Of a stretch of 64,000 nt of DNA, positions 10,336-22,142 are shown piece by piece. Position numbers and translations under genes: made by a program. Within the stretch, counting starts at the first letter, position 1. Every line of letters begins with the position of its first letter. Under the pieces are notes generated by a model that ran no database searches, was not told where the DNA came from, and saw nothing but the letters and a program-made list of their open reading frames with translations. This DNA is from Gaertneriomyces semiglobifer (lineage: Eukaryota; Chytridiomycota; Chytridiomycetes; Spizellomycetales; Spizellomycetaceae), in assembly GCA_025558075.1 (NCBI GenBank), contig JAHLKF010000011.1:186001-250000 (forward strand), given 5' to 3'.

Positions 10336-11799
10336 ATGGGTATCTCTGGTTCGTTGAAATGATGGCGGTTGTATGCTCTGAACTGGTAGCTGACCACCGC
10401 CTTTGATCATATACCAGGTTTAACGAAGGTAATCGGGGACCATGCCCCGGATGCCATCAAAGAGAATGATATTAAGAACTACTTTGGCCGGAAAGTCGCA
10501 ATTGATGCGTCTATGTCGATATACCAATTCCTGATTGCAGTACGGTCGCAAGATGGGATGCAGTTGACTAACGAAGCAGGAGAAACCACAAGGTCAGCTC
10601 ACCCCGCCACATACAAACTATGAGTCCGTCATTCATGCTGACCCGTCTGCTAAAGTCATTTGATGGGCATATTTTATCGAACAATCCGTATGGTTGAAAA
10701 CGGCATTAAGCCCGTCTATGTCTTTGATGGAAAGCCACCTGTGCTGAAAGCCGACGAGGTATATATGCTGCCCATCATCAGCCATCTCCCGCTGCTAAAC
10801 ATTGTCCGCGCTACAGTTGAAGAAGCGAGGTGAACGACGTGCAGAAGCGGAAAGTCAGATGCAGGCGGCACAGGAGGCTGGCGATACCGAGAAATTTGAT
10901 AAATATAGTCGAAGATCGGTTAAAGTCACTAAAGAACACAATGAAGAATGTCGAAAGCTGCTAAAGTTGATGGGTGTTCCATACATCGAGGTAATATGAT
11001 GGTTCTTAAACGCCTCTCCTCGAGCATTCACTGACGTCGCAATGGTAGGCGCCATGCGAGGCAGAGTCACAGTGTGCCGCTTTAGCCAGAGCAGGCAAAG
11101 TGTATGCAGCTGGTTCGGAAGATATGGATACGCTGACTTTTGGCACACCTATCCTTCTGCGACACCTAACTTTCAGCGAACAACGAAAAATGCCAATCGC
11201 AGAAATCCACCTGGACAAGGCACTTGAGGGACTGGGCATGACCATGGAGCAGTTTATCGACCTTTGCATACTGCTCGGTTGTGATTACTGTGATAGTATC
11301 AAGGGGATTGGACCCCATCGTGCGGTGACGCTTATTAAAGAGCACGGTTGCTTGGAAAAGGTTCTGGAGAAACTTGATCCGAAGAAATATCCGATACCAG
11401 AGGACTGGCCATATCAGCAAGCGCGCGAGCTATTTAAGAAGCCGGATGTTGTTGATGATGAGGAAATTGAACTGAAATGGGAAGAGCCCGATGAAGAAGG
11501 GATTGTTGGTTTCTTGGTACGGGAGAAAAATTTCAGCGAGGAAAGGATACGAACTGCAGTAAAGAAACTTGCAAAGCTGCGAACCACTGCCACACAAGGA
11601 CGTTTGGATGGATTCTTCACGGCAGCACCTAAGCCAGCTGGTGCGGCTTTGGGAAAACGGAAGGTGAGTTTGAAGTCACGCTCAGGTGTTGCGTCAACTC
11701 TAAGTCGATTGGCTGGTGCCACAGGCTGCTGAAACGAAGAAAGGAACACCAGCAAAGAAGGTTGCTGCCAAAGGAAAAGGGGGTCGACCTCGACGATGA
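10336..11799 (+). CDS. FEN1: Flap endonuclease 1 (FEN1/Rad27)
   Basis: Structure-specific 5' nuclease that removes RNA-DNA flaps during Okazaki-fragment processing and long-patch repair. Six exons (10336-10348, 10418-10592, 10656-10758, 10817-10990, 11049-11663, 11725-11799) join in phase to 384 residues, the normal length. The first exon is only 13 nt and encodes MGIS plus one base; its join gives [15 protein letters not shown]. Visible marks are the N nuclease block ([22 protein letters not shown]), the I block ([43 protein letters not shown]) and the PCNA-binding box QGRLDGFF near residue 340, followed by a basic tail. All key acidic residues that I can check are present. Confidence 0.97.
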
Positions 11800-12075
11800 T
11801 CGTTCGCAGGGTTCATTGGGGAGTTTGTAAATTCAATATTTATTCTTTGAAGCGGCAAGACATCTTGCCCAGGCTCGGAACGCCAAAACACCTTCGAACT
11901 GAGTGTTTTGGAGAAGGCCTTGCTGACAACTAGTTATGAGAAAGCCATTGCCCGCAACTTCGTCGCCGCTTTGGGTCTATGTGACCGCTCTTGGCGGGTG
12001 GACTCGTCGACGACGTCTTCTCAAAGATTATGAGTAATGTGGCAGAAGATCTATAATGCGTGGTAGACTTTCTCT

Positions 12076-12570
12076 CTAATAAAGTAAATACGCTGGCTTG
12101 TCAGGGTTGTCCGCTTGCTTACTGCTCGATTCGGACCGGAGTTCCTTCGGTGATGCTTTCACGGATGACTTCTGGCTCTGTGTGCCCATTCCAACCTCCA
12201 ACTTCAGCGTCTCTAATTCCTTTTCCAGCTTTCTACGGCGTACGCCCACGGTCTCTTTATACTCCTCCAAATCCCGTTTCATCCAGCGCTGTTCCAGAGC
12301 CAGTGATCCACATACCATCCAGAGAAATAGATCAAACAAGGTAGATTTGAACCTCGCAACAAACAGAAAACTCTCCTTCGTGCGGTTCCATACAAAGCGA
12401 ACGCCAGATGGTGGGGGTATGGGAGTGTGTTCTGGTATAGGCGGGGGTGCTGAAACAGAGGTGGTAGTCGTGGTATTCGAATAGCGCCTAGACCATATTG
12501 AACGGCTATAGGAGCGGCGCTCTGCCAGTAATGCTCGACGAAAAGGACCTGCCAGTGCTTGTGAGTTCAT
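12076..12570 (-). CDS. Small mitochondrial-type membrane protein with coiled coil, unknown
   Basis: A single exon of 164 residues if the ATG at 12570 is used. The N-terminus (MNSQALAGPFRRALLAERRS and onward) is rich in Arg, Ser and Ala with no acidic residues, typical of a mitochondrial presequence. A proline-rich linker follows, then a hydrophobic segment (STLFDLFLWMVCGSLAL) and a highly charged helix predicted as a coiled coil (about 95-135), then a Ser/Lys tail. The layout resembles small inner-membrane assembly factors, but I recognise no family. It is divergent from RRP15 with 163 bp between starts. Confidence 0.6.
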   Translation of the reverse strand: MNSQALAGPFRRALLAERRSYSRSIWSRRYSNTTTTTSVSAPPPIPEHTPIPPPSGVRFVWNRTKESFLFVARFKSTLFDLFLWMVCGSLALEQRWMKRDLEEYKETVGVRRRKLEKELETLKLEVGMGTQSQKSSVKASPKELRSESSSKQADNPDKPAYLLY

Positions 12571-12733
12571 AGTGCTCAAATCCTGCCAATGTGGGCGATA
12601 GGTCTGTGTTTGCCCTTTCAAGAGATTAAGTCTCGCGTTGTCAGACTTTTTTCTCTCGTTTGATTTTGGAACCCGAAATTGTTGACACATACTCCGGAAT
12701 TGGTCATTTTGGATCGGATAAAGAAAACGAAAG
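12571..12733. promoter_or_regulatory. Short divergent promoter shared with RRP15
   Basis: Only 163 bp separate the start codons of the mitochondrial-type protein (minus) and RRP15 (plus), so both promoters must lie here or overlap the genes. No named motif was identified. Confidence 0.5.
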
Positions 12734-13739
12734 ATGTCAGCAGTAGCTGGTAAAAAGAGAAAGGCTGCGTCGTCGAAGCAAAGGTCCTCCTATGTTGAAA
12801 AGAAGAAGCTAAGAACGAGGGTGCAAAAGCTCCAGGATGAGTACGTCTCGACATCAGGCGAAGAGGACGACGATGAATCTAAACCGTCACAACCCGTTGA
12901 TACGGAACGAACGAAAGTGAAAGCCCAAGCGCAGCCAAAGATTGTTGACGATGATCTGCACAGCGACGACGATGCTGCTGACGCTGGGCTACGTATGGAG
13001 GGTTTGGACGATGATCTCGGCGAGGATACCGCTTTTTTGGAAGCTGATTCTGATGACGGAATTGAAGAGGATAAAGGAAAGTCGAAGGACGCAAAGCTCG
13101 CGAATGCGATTGGAAAGATTTTGGCTGGCTCGGATACAACCAAAGAAAGCAAGATAGATAAGAACAGGCCGATTTTATCGAAGCAGAAACATATCGAGAA
13201 ATCTATCGACAACGAGAAGTTGGAGGCGAAAGCAAGAAAACTAATTGCTGCCGAAAAGAAAAAGAAGGAGGATGTTGGACGGATAAAGCCGGACCATACC
13301 ACGACCGATTATGAAAAGAAGCTGAGGAAAATTGCGACACGAGGGGTGGTCAAGCTCTTCAATGCCATTAGAGTTGCTCAGAAGAGTGCGGAAGAGGTCA
13401 AATCGTCTGGGCCTGTACAAAAGAGTGCAGAGATTGGTGCGTATTGATCAACGAGCCGTTTCCCTACGTGCGCTTTCTTATATGGCATCCCATTTAGCTC
13501 CAGTTGTATCTAAGAACACGTTTTTGGACATGATTAAGTCTGACACCGCCAAAACTAGTGCATCTGGTAGTAAAGGGGGCTCGACACCGACAAGTGGAGC
13601 CGCGAAGACAGGAGAGGAAGATAACGCTGTTGCTTGGACGAAATCCGACTACTTGATGAAACCCCCGAAACACTGGGACGAAGAAGATGAAGACGACGAT
13701 GAAGGAGAAGCGGGTGAACAGATTGGGGAATTCATGTAG
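12734..13739 (+). CDS. RRP15: RRP15, 60S ribosome biogenesis factor
   Basis: Nucleolar factor needed for pre-60S maturation and 27S pre-rRNA processing. Exons 12734-13436 and 13504-13739 give 312 residues. A basic start is followed by two acidic stretches (around residues 45-60 and 75-120) and a lysine-rich helix. Then comes the conserved core: DYEKKLRKIATRGVVKLFNA, and across the splice VVSKNTFLDMIK. The tail is acidic. Length and core fit the Rrp15p family. The start is the first ATG and has the expected basic head. Confidence 0.92.
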
Positions 13740-14097
13740 ACGTGCCCTACGGAACCTTTCTCACTGTTACATATTTATCATATATTTATCTGGTCCTTTG
13801 TCACGTTAGCATGCCTGGCCCCGTACGTACCTTGAATCTATGCAGTTCATTTTGGTTTGTTGTATGGTTGGGTCAACTTGTTGACTATTGCAATGCCGTG
13901 TCAAAAAATGTTGAACCTACAGGCTATTTTCGAGTTTATATTTATACTCTTAAACGCAACCGCAACTTTTGACTGCTAGACCGGGTATTTAATATCCCTC
14001 AGGAGCAATCCGATCCGACTCGTTACAATAGTTTTGCTTGGAAAAGCAACCAGAAGAAGTGGGATTCCCGCAAACTTGACGATCGCTCCACGGTAGG
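13740..14097. other. Intergenic, AT-rich
   Basis: No coding frame is supported. Contains the RRP15 3' flank and the presumed promoter of the cyclin gene. Confidence 0.5.
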
Positions 14098-15806
14098 ATG
14101 CCGACAACACACTGGGGCGAGCAACCCGATGGAACGTTCGAAACACCTTACTATTACGGACCGGAAGACTATAAGGCAACGCAGCACCAGCAGGATGGGT
14201 TGCCGGAGGAGCATGGTGAAGGATGTAGGCAGAGGACTACAAGAACGCTGAGGAATACATACCAACGATTGAGACTGTACGTGATTGCTTCTCCGTTTCA
14301 ATGTGACGTATGGAATGAAGTCTCATGTGGATGACAGACCAGGAAAGACATATGCGACAGCAAGTGTACTGCTGCATCGATTCTATGCTGTTTGGCCGCG
14401 ACAAAGCGTCGAATACTCTGAAGAGGTAAGGTTTCACGGCCGTCAGAGGGTCGTTGCCCAATTCTTACGTTGTTCGGCGTGATACGTCTTTTAGGAGATA
14501 TGCGTTGCTTGCGTTGACCTGGCATGCAAACTTGAGGAAACTCCTGTTGGCAGTAGCCAGATTGCCCATTGTGTGCTCTGCGAGTACCATCAAAAGTTCG
14601 TCTCGGCTGAGGTACGCTCCGCATTTTGGCATACTCATCAGCTAGTTACCAATTTTTTCTTGGGTAGGATGCCTCCAAGACCATTGAGGGAAAGCTATCT
14701 TTTCATCAGCAAAAAATCCTCGAGGCACTACAATTTGATACCAGTATAATACATCCCTTCCGCATCCTTGCTCGTATTGCAAAAACTCTCGGCAAAGGTT
14801 TGAGCCTGTTGTTTCTTTTGGCAATTTCCATTGCTAAACCTTTGCGATGCAGCTGGGAAGGCGGGTTGTGAAGCCATTTACAAGCGGGCCACTAAAGTGG
14901 TTTTGGACAGGTGGGTTTTCACTGCTAGACACTTGACATCATTTCCATGCTGAATTCCATCATAGTTACCGCACAACTGTCTGCATAGAATATCCCCCGC
15001 ACGTAATCGCTATGGCGGCATTTTACGTCTCCGCCATGTTGAATGAAGATCACTTTTGCCCTCAGTTACTGGAACCGACGACTTTTGAACAAGTCTCATG
15101 TCGGATTGAGGACGTTGAAGGTAGTGAGGCGGACATCTATGACATCGATTTACGTCCAATTACAGTCGCTTACCTCCTCATTGTCCCAGATGTAGTAAAC
15201 AAGGTGCTGGATGTGTACAAGGACTCGCCAGTGCAGGACGAAAAGTTTTCCACCATCAGAAAGGCACTGAGAGACGTGCAGAGTCCAGCTTCACAACCAT
15301 CATTATTTGTTTCTCCTGCTAGTCCTGATAGAGGTACAGGTTCTGCGCGCGGGCTGTTGTGGGCGCAATCACCATTTAACAATGACATCTGTCTAGACCC
15401 ACCGTTGCATGGATCGCACACCACAAAGGCAGGGCATTTGAAATCGAAACCACACAGACAGCACAGTTCCATGGATAAGGAGCCACCGTCATCCCGTGAA
15501 GGCCGGCGAGATGGCCGCCATACCACAGACAGGCCGAGACGTGACTATGACCATTATGGGAACAGCTATTCTAGGGATAGCAGGAGCAGAGACCACACAT
15601 CTCGTGGCCGGGACCGGCTTGGAGAGTCACCACGGCGGCGCTCACCCTCTCCGTATAACAGAGGGCGCAAGCGTTCGCGATCTCGCTCCCCGCGCCGAGA
15701 CACCCGGGACTATAAGTACGACCAGAGTCGCGACTATGAGCGAGAAAACTCCCGATATCGACGGAGCAGGAGCAGAAGCAGATCTCCAAGAAGACGACGA
15801 CGCTGA
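14098..15806 (+). CDS. Transcription-type cyclin (cyclin T/K family) with RS-rich tail
   Basis: The first cyclin fold is assembled from several exons: TYATASVLLHRFYAVWP (about 14340-14420), EICVACVDLACKLEETP (about 14495-14610), then KILEALQFDTSIIHPFRILA (14670-14800). A second fold part (AGCEAIYKRATKVVLDSYRT, IEYPPHVIAMAAFYVSAML) reaches about 15055. This matches cyclins K/T, partners of CDK9/CDK12-type kinases that phosphorylate the RNA polymerase II tail. From about 15480 the protein is a long RS/RD-rich tail of the kind found in splicing-coupled factors such as cyclin L. The 5' exons (PYYYGPEDYKATQHQQDGLP from 14150) fit the start of the family, but I could not find an in-phase path between 14215 and 14320, so that part is uncertain. 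Confidence 0.8.
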
Positions 15807-15936
15807 AAGATCAGTTTTACCGAGCATTCGCGCGGAGCAATCCACATGGGTGGTTTCGTATGAAGTTGACTTCACCATTATTGCGAATCTTCCACATACG
15901 TACATTACAAAACATGGCCAATTCGCTCTGCAAAGG

Positions 15937-16903
15937 TTACTTGGATAGAGAGCGGTGGAATTCTGTCAACGCGCTTTAAGGGAGATTATGTCAGTCCGGC
16001 TGCTGTCATGAAGTGGTTTTAATTAGCAGAAGTGGATACCTTTCCAAGTCAAACAGCAGCTGTCGTACTTGGTCTTGTGTAATCTCATCCGATGCCCTGT
16101 TGCCAACCGAGATTGTTCAGTATTGGGTGCACGGGTTCCCGGGAAGCAAGAAGACGCCTACTTCATCTTATTCAAAGTGATCAGCCAATCGCGAATCTTT
16201 TTCTTCCCTTCGTAATCGCTGGGCAGTGAGCTAACTCTGTTGAGACTTTGGATCAAATCGCTTAGTTGCGGATGTATCTGATCCACGGCGACGTAGTTGA
16301 GCTTTAAGCTATCCATGAGGGTGATGAAGAATTGTACAGTCTCCGCTACATATTTGGCGATGGAGGATGATGTTGATGACGGGTCAGTTATGGAATGCTC
16401 AATCGTTGCTGGCACTCCAATCTCAATCAAGCGTCGCGTTGCCGCGGGACATGTGAGCTATGTGTGAGATACTCGGTTAGAACGGTATTCGAGTAGAACA
16501 GGAAGCCATTGTAGCTTTACCTTGTAGTCTCTCATAAAGGCATGTATGTCGGGTACTGAATCGGAAGCTAGCCCGAGGGCCGTCTTGTATTGAGCTATCA
16601 GCTTGAGACATGCGGGAGTATATCTGATAGTTGAAAACCCGGGAGAAAACCATGAGTGGCGGTATCAAGACCAGATTGCAACGTGCTACGTACTCTTGTG
16701 CCGAAACTGCGTCTCTTATATATGCTCTTTCCAAATGTTCCGTTGCAACGATGATACTATACAGATCAGCCAAGTTGTCATACTTCTCGCGCTCTCGGTT
16801 GTTGGTGTATAATCGAACTTCCTGAAAACTGCATTGTCAGAACATATCAGAGTATCGGTGGACGCAGACAATGCTGCTCTGCCAACATCCTTACGGGCTC
16901 CAT
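15937..16903 (-). CDS. VPS28: VPS28, ESCRT-I subunit
   Basis: Part of the ESCRT-I complex that sorts ubiquitinated cargo into multivesicular endosomes; the C-terminal domain binds ESCRT-II/III partners. Exons 16895-16903 (9 nt, M-E-P), 16672-16821, 16521-16601 and 16153-16457 join in phase. They carry EVRLYTNNREREKYDNLADL, AYIRDAVSAQEY, LTCPAATRRLIEIGVPATIE and AETVQFFITLMDSLKLNYVA. A further exon near 16033-16090 gives ASDEITQDQVRQLLFDLE after an in-phase splice. The last exon (to about 15937, ending FHRSLSK) looks right by sequence but is one base out of phase with the visible donor, so the extreme C-terminus is unresolved. Converges with the cyclin gene. Confidence 0.93.
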
Positions 16904-18520
16904 GGCGGGCTTATGTGGTTGTTTCTAACGCTCCTTCGCTCTTCGCCCGCAGCGTTAGTTCGCTTAGCGCCTGCTCGCGTTTCGCCCCACGGTCGATGGA
17001 CCTCTCTAAAGTATCCCCAAATACAAAGGCCCTTGTACGCTTGTTCGCTCTCGGAGTAGATTTGCCGGTCAAGCCGATAGGAATTCTTGAGAATGGCAGT
17101 GTTCTAAAGATGGCCATCAGTGGGCTCTCAAATTTGGGTTAAACCATGAACACGACAACTTGGATATTCTCGCTTAATCGAAGTGGAACCGTCCCTGTAA
17201 CAAGCAGGACGTAGGTCCCATTCCGGTCTTGATTCCGGCGTCTGCCCCTATTCCTGCAACGCACTCGCAGGACAAATGAAGAATCGCAACGGGCGTGCCC
17301 TCGCGGCCGGGACCGCCGGCAGTCACCAGATCAACTCTGGTAAGTGCTAGGATCAGGATTACTATCTTCAACAAGTCTGTTACATAGAAAGGCGAAGGTG
17401 TTCTTTAAACTGAAGGCCTCGGACACAGCACAAGGCAACCGGTGTGTTTTGCATCCAACACCATAAGCGTCGTGTTGTCCGTGCCATCACTGCATGTTAG
17501 TTTGCCGGGATGTGCAATGAACTGAAGCGCTACGAATGTTGGATTTAGAGAACTTTTCCGGAAAGGCATTACCTGTGATATTGGCGTCTTTTAAGTAGAA
17601 GAAACGGCTCGGTGGTAATCCATGAGGGCGCCGGCATTAACAGCTATTACCTGCCCGCACGTTTCCTAACCATCAGCCTGCAACTTGAGATATACCTCAC
17701 CGCGAATCTCCCGCACAGTTTCAAGGACTGGGAGTGCGATCTTGCGTTCCAGACATGAATGTTTCTATACCACCCGCCATACTGTGCCAAAGTACCCTTC
17801 TTCCGTGACAGGCACATTTGTCAGTACGGATGAAACGTACTTTGCAATAGTATGCGAAGCCATCAACGAACATTTGCACAATTGATAGCGTCGTACATGA
17901 GTCGCTTCCAACGGACGATCTACATCTAGACGCTTCGTCACGGTTGCCCAATATGGTCGCCAGGCGGTCCGCCACAATTGCCCCATCAGCATCCGGTTGC
18001 CCTATCCATATGTCTACCGTTTGTTTGGTGCCCTCTTGCCCTCTGGCCTGCCTCATCAATTTCCATTTCTGCAGCCGATGCAGTAAAATTGCATATGGTC
18101 CATCTAATCAACGATACCCTCCCATGGGTGGGCCGTGTCAGGTACTGTTACCTCGCGCACTCGTTTAAAAGCTTATATTACTCCTCTTAACCGCTACACA
18201 TAATTGGAAAACCGGCCGCAATCCTCCGAAGAGATGTCTACGAGCCGAACCCGTTTTGGTGAGATATTCGAGCTGTCATGCCGGATCTGACGCAGTCAAG
18301 AGCAAACAAAATCAGAAGGGCTTGTATGGCACATCTGAAACATCACCACAAACGCCGGAACTACATGTTCCAGATCCAGTACGGACGTCCAGTACTCGAG
18401 TATCCTCGTGCGATACTTTTTTAAGTGCGCCAAGTGCTGGCGGACAAGTTTTGTCATCGACTCCGACCCGACGCGTGCGAAAAACGAAATTCCTGACGGA
18501 CGATACTCGGCTGAAAGACC
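16904..18520. other. Unresolved 1.6 kb, coding-like pieces on the minus strand
   Basis: No recognised gene. The minus strand has protein-like open pieces: about 18059-17820 (contains IWIGQPDADGAIVADRLATI), about 17745-17680 (contains ALPVLETVREIRGEVYLKLQ) and about 17560-17430 (contains LQFIAHPGKLTCSDGTDNTT). Plausible donors and acceptors lie between some of them, so a multi-exon gene is possible, but I could not build a continuous reading or name a family. The right end should contain the promoter of the LRR gene. Confidence 0.3.
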
Positions 18521-19762
18521 ATGCCCAGTGCAAAGTCATTAATAAAGACGGCCGTTGCAAATCAAGCAACGGAGCTGGATCTCAACGAGCAAGGTCTTAA
18601 GCATGTCCCAGCCGAAGTTTGTATGTTTCTTTTGTATGCACGATGCATGTGCTGGGCGGAAACTGACGTCCAAAAATCCGTGTTTTTAGTAGAGATCAAA
18701 TCGCTGACGAAGCTGAATCTATCAAATAATGTTCTTTTGGGTATATCTATGATTCGTTGTCTTCGGTGCTGCTGGACAATTCTCATTAAAGATGTCTAGA
18801 CCTACCAGACGATCTGTCAGGCCTGCAGAAACTAGAGTTTTTCTCTGTTTACGGAAACAAACTTGGGTCTCTACCTACTTCCATCAGCACAATTCGTTCT
18901 TTAAAGTACTTTACGGCATCAAATAATCAATTATACGAATTGCCGCAAGGGTTCGGTACCTCCCCAAGCTTGATCTACTTGGATTGTAGCTGCAATATGC
19001 TTGAGGAGCTTTCACCTAACTTCGGTTTTTTGAGTGAGAAAATTGTTCGAATGCGTGAGCACATTCAATTGTGTCCCCTGACAAATATGCTGCAGCTACA
19101 TTAAGAACACTCCACCTGGCGGATAACCATCTGAAGGCCTTACCACCGGAAATTGGCAAGTTAAAATTGCTTACTACGGTAAGTCTCCTTTTGTGATGAA
19201 ATGGCCAATACACAAATCATTTATTCACGCCTGCACTAGTTGGTTCTTTCAAACAATGAGCTGGAGACGCTGCCCCCAGAGATCGGGAACCTACAAGAGT
19301 TAAAATGTCTCCAGCTGGAGAGAAATAAACTCAAAACATTACCCAAGGAGCTCGGTAGGCTTTGACAACAACCTCATGCTTGAACACACGTAACTTAAAT
19401 ATGGTATTGTCACAGCGCAAACTCCGTTGGACAGTGGTGGAACCACACTCAAGCTACACAAGAATAAGCTTTACCCGTTTCTGCAAGAGCCTTATGACGA
19501 AGGTGGCGCGAAGGCGCTATTCGAAGTTTTGCGGTTGCCAGAGTACGAAGAACGTTTGCAAGAAGCAGAGAAGGACGAACCTAAGTACGTGTTCGGCAGA
19601 ACGCTGGTGCTTCATCTGCGAAAGACTTCCGTTTACTCATTGGTCCACACAGAGGTCGCAAGAAGAAGTGACCCTCTTAAGGGATCATGGCAGAGAGGAG
19701 CCCTCATTGGTGATGGGGCTAGTCTTATTCCACAGGCGCATGTTGGTAGTCCCTGTCAGTAA
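18521..19762 (+). CDS. Leucine-rich repeat protein, RSU1-like
   Basis: Six exons read in phase from the ATG at 18521. Successive pieces give [79 protein letters not shown] and [20 protein letters not shown]: about eight typical 23-residue repeats that open after a short head like that of Ras suppressor protein 1. Introns lie near 18619-18690, 18740-18799, 19022-19100, 19181-19240 and 19354-19415. The tail ([20 protein letters not shown]) differs from animal RSU1. Such proteins are scaffolds in signalling and adhesion; the function in this organism is unknown. The 3' end at 19762 is the first stop and could be altered by another intron. Confidence 0.75.
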
Positions 19763-20152
19763 GTGGCAGGAAGCGAGCACACCGGCTCGGACGTTGTCCA
19801 GAATGCCAGTAGGATGAGCTGTACTTAGTCATCGTAGTTGCCTGTGGCTACGCGGGCTCAAAGATCGTTCTTACAAGAACTGAAGAGTAACGATCAGCTG
19901 CTGCATTGATGCGATGTAGAAGCACCTTTAAGTGACCTCCCAATGGAAATGCATGATTCTCCATTGCTGCGTATCTCAGGACTTACGCACACTACTACAT
20001 CTCTCAGCAGTCCAACTATCCTTCTTTTTTTAATTCAAAATGACAATTCATTTTAGCATTGGGTTTGCCAGTTGCTGGTAAACAAATTTCGGCGCGTTTA
20101 CGCCTCTGATTTCCAAACTGCAAACTGGAAAACGTCGACAGGACCCCATAAA
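19763..20152. other. Intergenic
   Basis: No supported coding frame, RNA gene or repeat. Contains the 3' flank of the LRR gene and the presumed promoter of the next gene. Confidence 0.5.
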
Positions 20153-20714
20153 ATGGCTAGTGCAACAATACCGTCCTCAAGGCCGGCCGGCCGGACGACG
20201 CCGACAGCGCGGCAAACCCAGCTGCATCCACCAAGAACGCTAGCACCCATTCCTGCAACGACACCACCAGCGTTGAAGAAGGAAACGTCGTCCAAACTCA
20301 CGGCTAACATTGCTGCCCTTACTGAACGTACACGCGAAGCAAGGGAGAAGCTTGCCCGAATGACAGCTCAAACAGAGCAGCTGAAAGAACAATGTCAGTT
20401 ACAAGAGAATGAGTGTGCTGCATTGGAGACCGAAAAGGCGAAAGCGAAGGAGGAATTGAATACGCTAGCGAACAAAGTAGGAGACCTTGTATCTGAAAAA
20501 ACCAAAGTGGAGCATAAACTTGCCGAGCTGAAAGCCGAAAATGATAGACTGGAGGCAGCGCTAATGGTAGGGCGTTCGGGTTACAGGACTCGCTTGTTAC
20601 TCCAATGCGCTCAATGTTCACTTCCATTGACATGCACAATTACAGGAAAGCGAACGCATTTCCCGAGAGTTAGAAGGACAGATCAAACCTCGAGCTGCAC
20701 CAAAGAATCCGTAG
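20153..20714 (+). CDS. Coiled-coil protein of 160 residues, unknown
   Basis: Exons 20153-20566 and 20646-20714 splice in phase, the intron having GTAGGG and ACAG ends. The first 45 residues are Pro/Thr/Ala-rich and basic. Residues about 50-140 form an uninterrupted heptad coiled coil (LTERTREAREKLARMTAQTE and onward). The last exon adds ESERISRELEGQIKPRAAPK. No named family is evident; a small coiled-coil adaptor is likely. The gene converges with alpha-SNAP, whose stop is 242 bp further on. Confidence 0.7.
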
Positions 20715-20955
20715 ACATAGAGTTTGCCAAGGACTGCATAATTCCGGCATCTGCTGTCCCTTGTCACAGTGCACGTACTAAAATAGAGGCACTCGAGGCG
20801 GAAATCGTTTCTGTACCAGGAGAAGGAGAAAAAGCAGCGTATATTGCGATTCGCTCCGGAACTCGTAGACAAAACCAATTTGTTGTTATGCATTGTTCTT
20901 CTGCAAGTTGGCATGTAGTTAGCCGTCTTTGGGTTTTTATATATCCAGCATCCTA

Positions 20956-22142
20956 TCAGGTGAAATCCATATCTTCGCCTAATGCTTTCTTGACACGCAA
21001 CAACAATGTGGTCTTCCAGCTGTCGAGCTTTGTCAGCCGATCCCAGTCAGCAACAGCATCAGTGAATGCCTGAGCGTCCTGTGAATCGACTGCCTCCACC
21101 AGTGCCTTCATTGAGGTGAAAGGTTATGAGCATTCACACGCCAGTAATGAACTCGTAATCAGTTAACCAACCTTCAAAAATCCGCATTCTCTTGTCTGAG
21201 AGAAGGAAACATCAAGGTTTTGATACCGTTCCAAAGCTTGGCGGGCACGTATGGAGTCCTGGGGATGATGGCGGTGAGATGATCATTGGCCTTAATCCAC
21301 GTCTTTCAACTGCTCGGGCTTACCCCAGTGCACAAGTAACATATCCCCGCCTTAAGAAAGTACTCCCGCAGCGAGAACCGTGTTAGCTGGTTGTCCATGC
21401 TGTTTGTTGCAACTTGTTCAAACTTCTCGATGGCTTTATCGTATTGCTCGAGTTGGGCAGCGAACGTGCCGACCTTCAGTAAACACGCGTTGGCTTGCCT
21501 AGGCAAAGAAGTCAATGCCAGTTACGACCCCGTCAATCCCTCCCATTGGTACTCACGCTTTAGAGTCCTCGCCGTGATACCACTCAGCAGCCAACTCGTA
21601 GGCGTGCATGGACTTCTCCACATCTGCTAGGTCCGTTTCATACAATTCTGCAATTTGCTTCTGATTGTTCGCTGCGGCCTGGAAACGACCCTTTTCTGTG
21701 AGGATACTAACAGCTTCTTGCATCGACCGCACAGCATCTAAAGGTGCAGAGTCAACGTCAGTCATCTAAGTGTACAGAGGCTGATTTTGACCTGATTGCA
21801 CTTACCTAGTGGACTGATCTTCTTGTAGCACTTCGCAGCATTCATGAATGCAGATGATGCCTCATCGCGCTCATTCAAGCGAGTAAAGCAGCTGGCCTGC
21901 GACATGAAGGCATCTCCAGCTTCCTTCCCTATCCCATTTCGAACAGGTTACTCGTGCCGCTGGCGCCAAACCGCAAATCACCTATTGGACCTACATTTCT
22001 TTGCGAGCTTGAAAGAATTGGCTGCCTTTGCATATAAATCTCCAGCGTCTTCTAGTTTGTTCCCTCCAAACCATCCTTTGTGTGAAGCCTTCCTATCCGC
22101 TTCTTGTAGTGCCTCGCGGGCATCTCTCTCAAAATTGGACAT
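20956..22142 (-). CDS. SEC17: Alpha-SNAP (Sec17)
   Basis: Adaptor that binds assembled SNARE complexes and recruits the NSF ATPase for their disassembly after membrane fusion. About six exons. The N-terminal exon (22142 to about 22000) reads [20 protein letters not shown], then [20 protein letters not shown]. Following ones give [40 protein letters not shown] and [20 protein letters not shown], typical TPR-like helices of the family. The last exon gives [20 protein letters not shown], the conserved C-terminus that stimulates NSF. Stop at 20956-20958. Coverage is complete, and the family assignment is firm. Confidence 0.95.

Noticed and set aside
12790..13302. Long Ser/Phe-rich open frame on the minus strand
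   Set aside because: It is the antisense of the acidic/lysine-rich RRP15 exon; composition bias explains it.
15496..15948. Second open frame over the RS region of the cyclin gene
   Set aside because: Shadow frame of the low-complexity RS tail; it has no family similarity.
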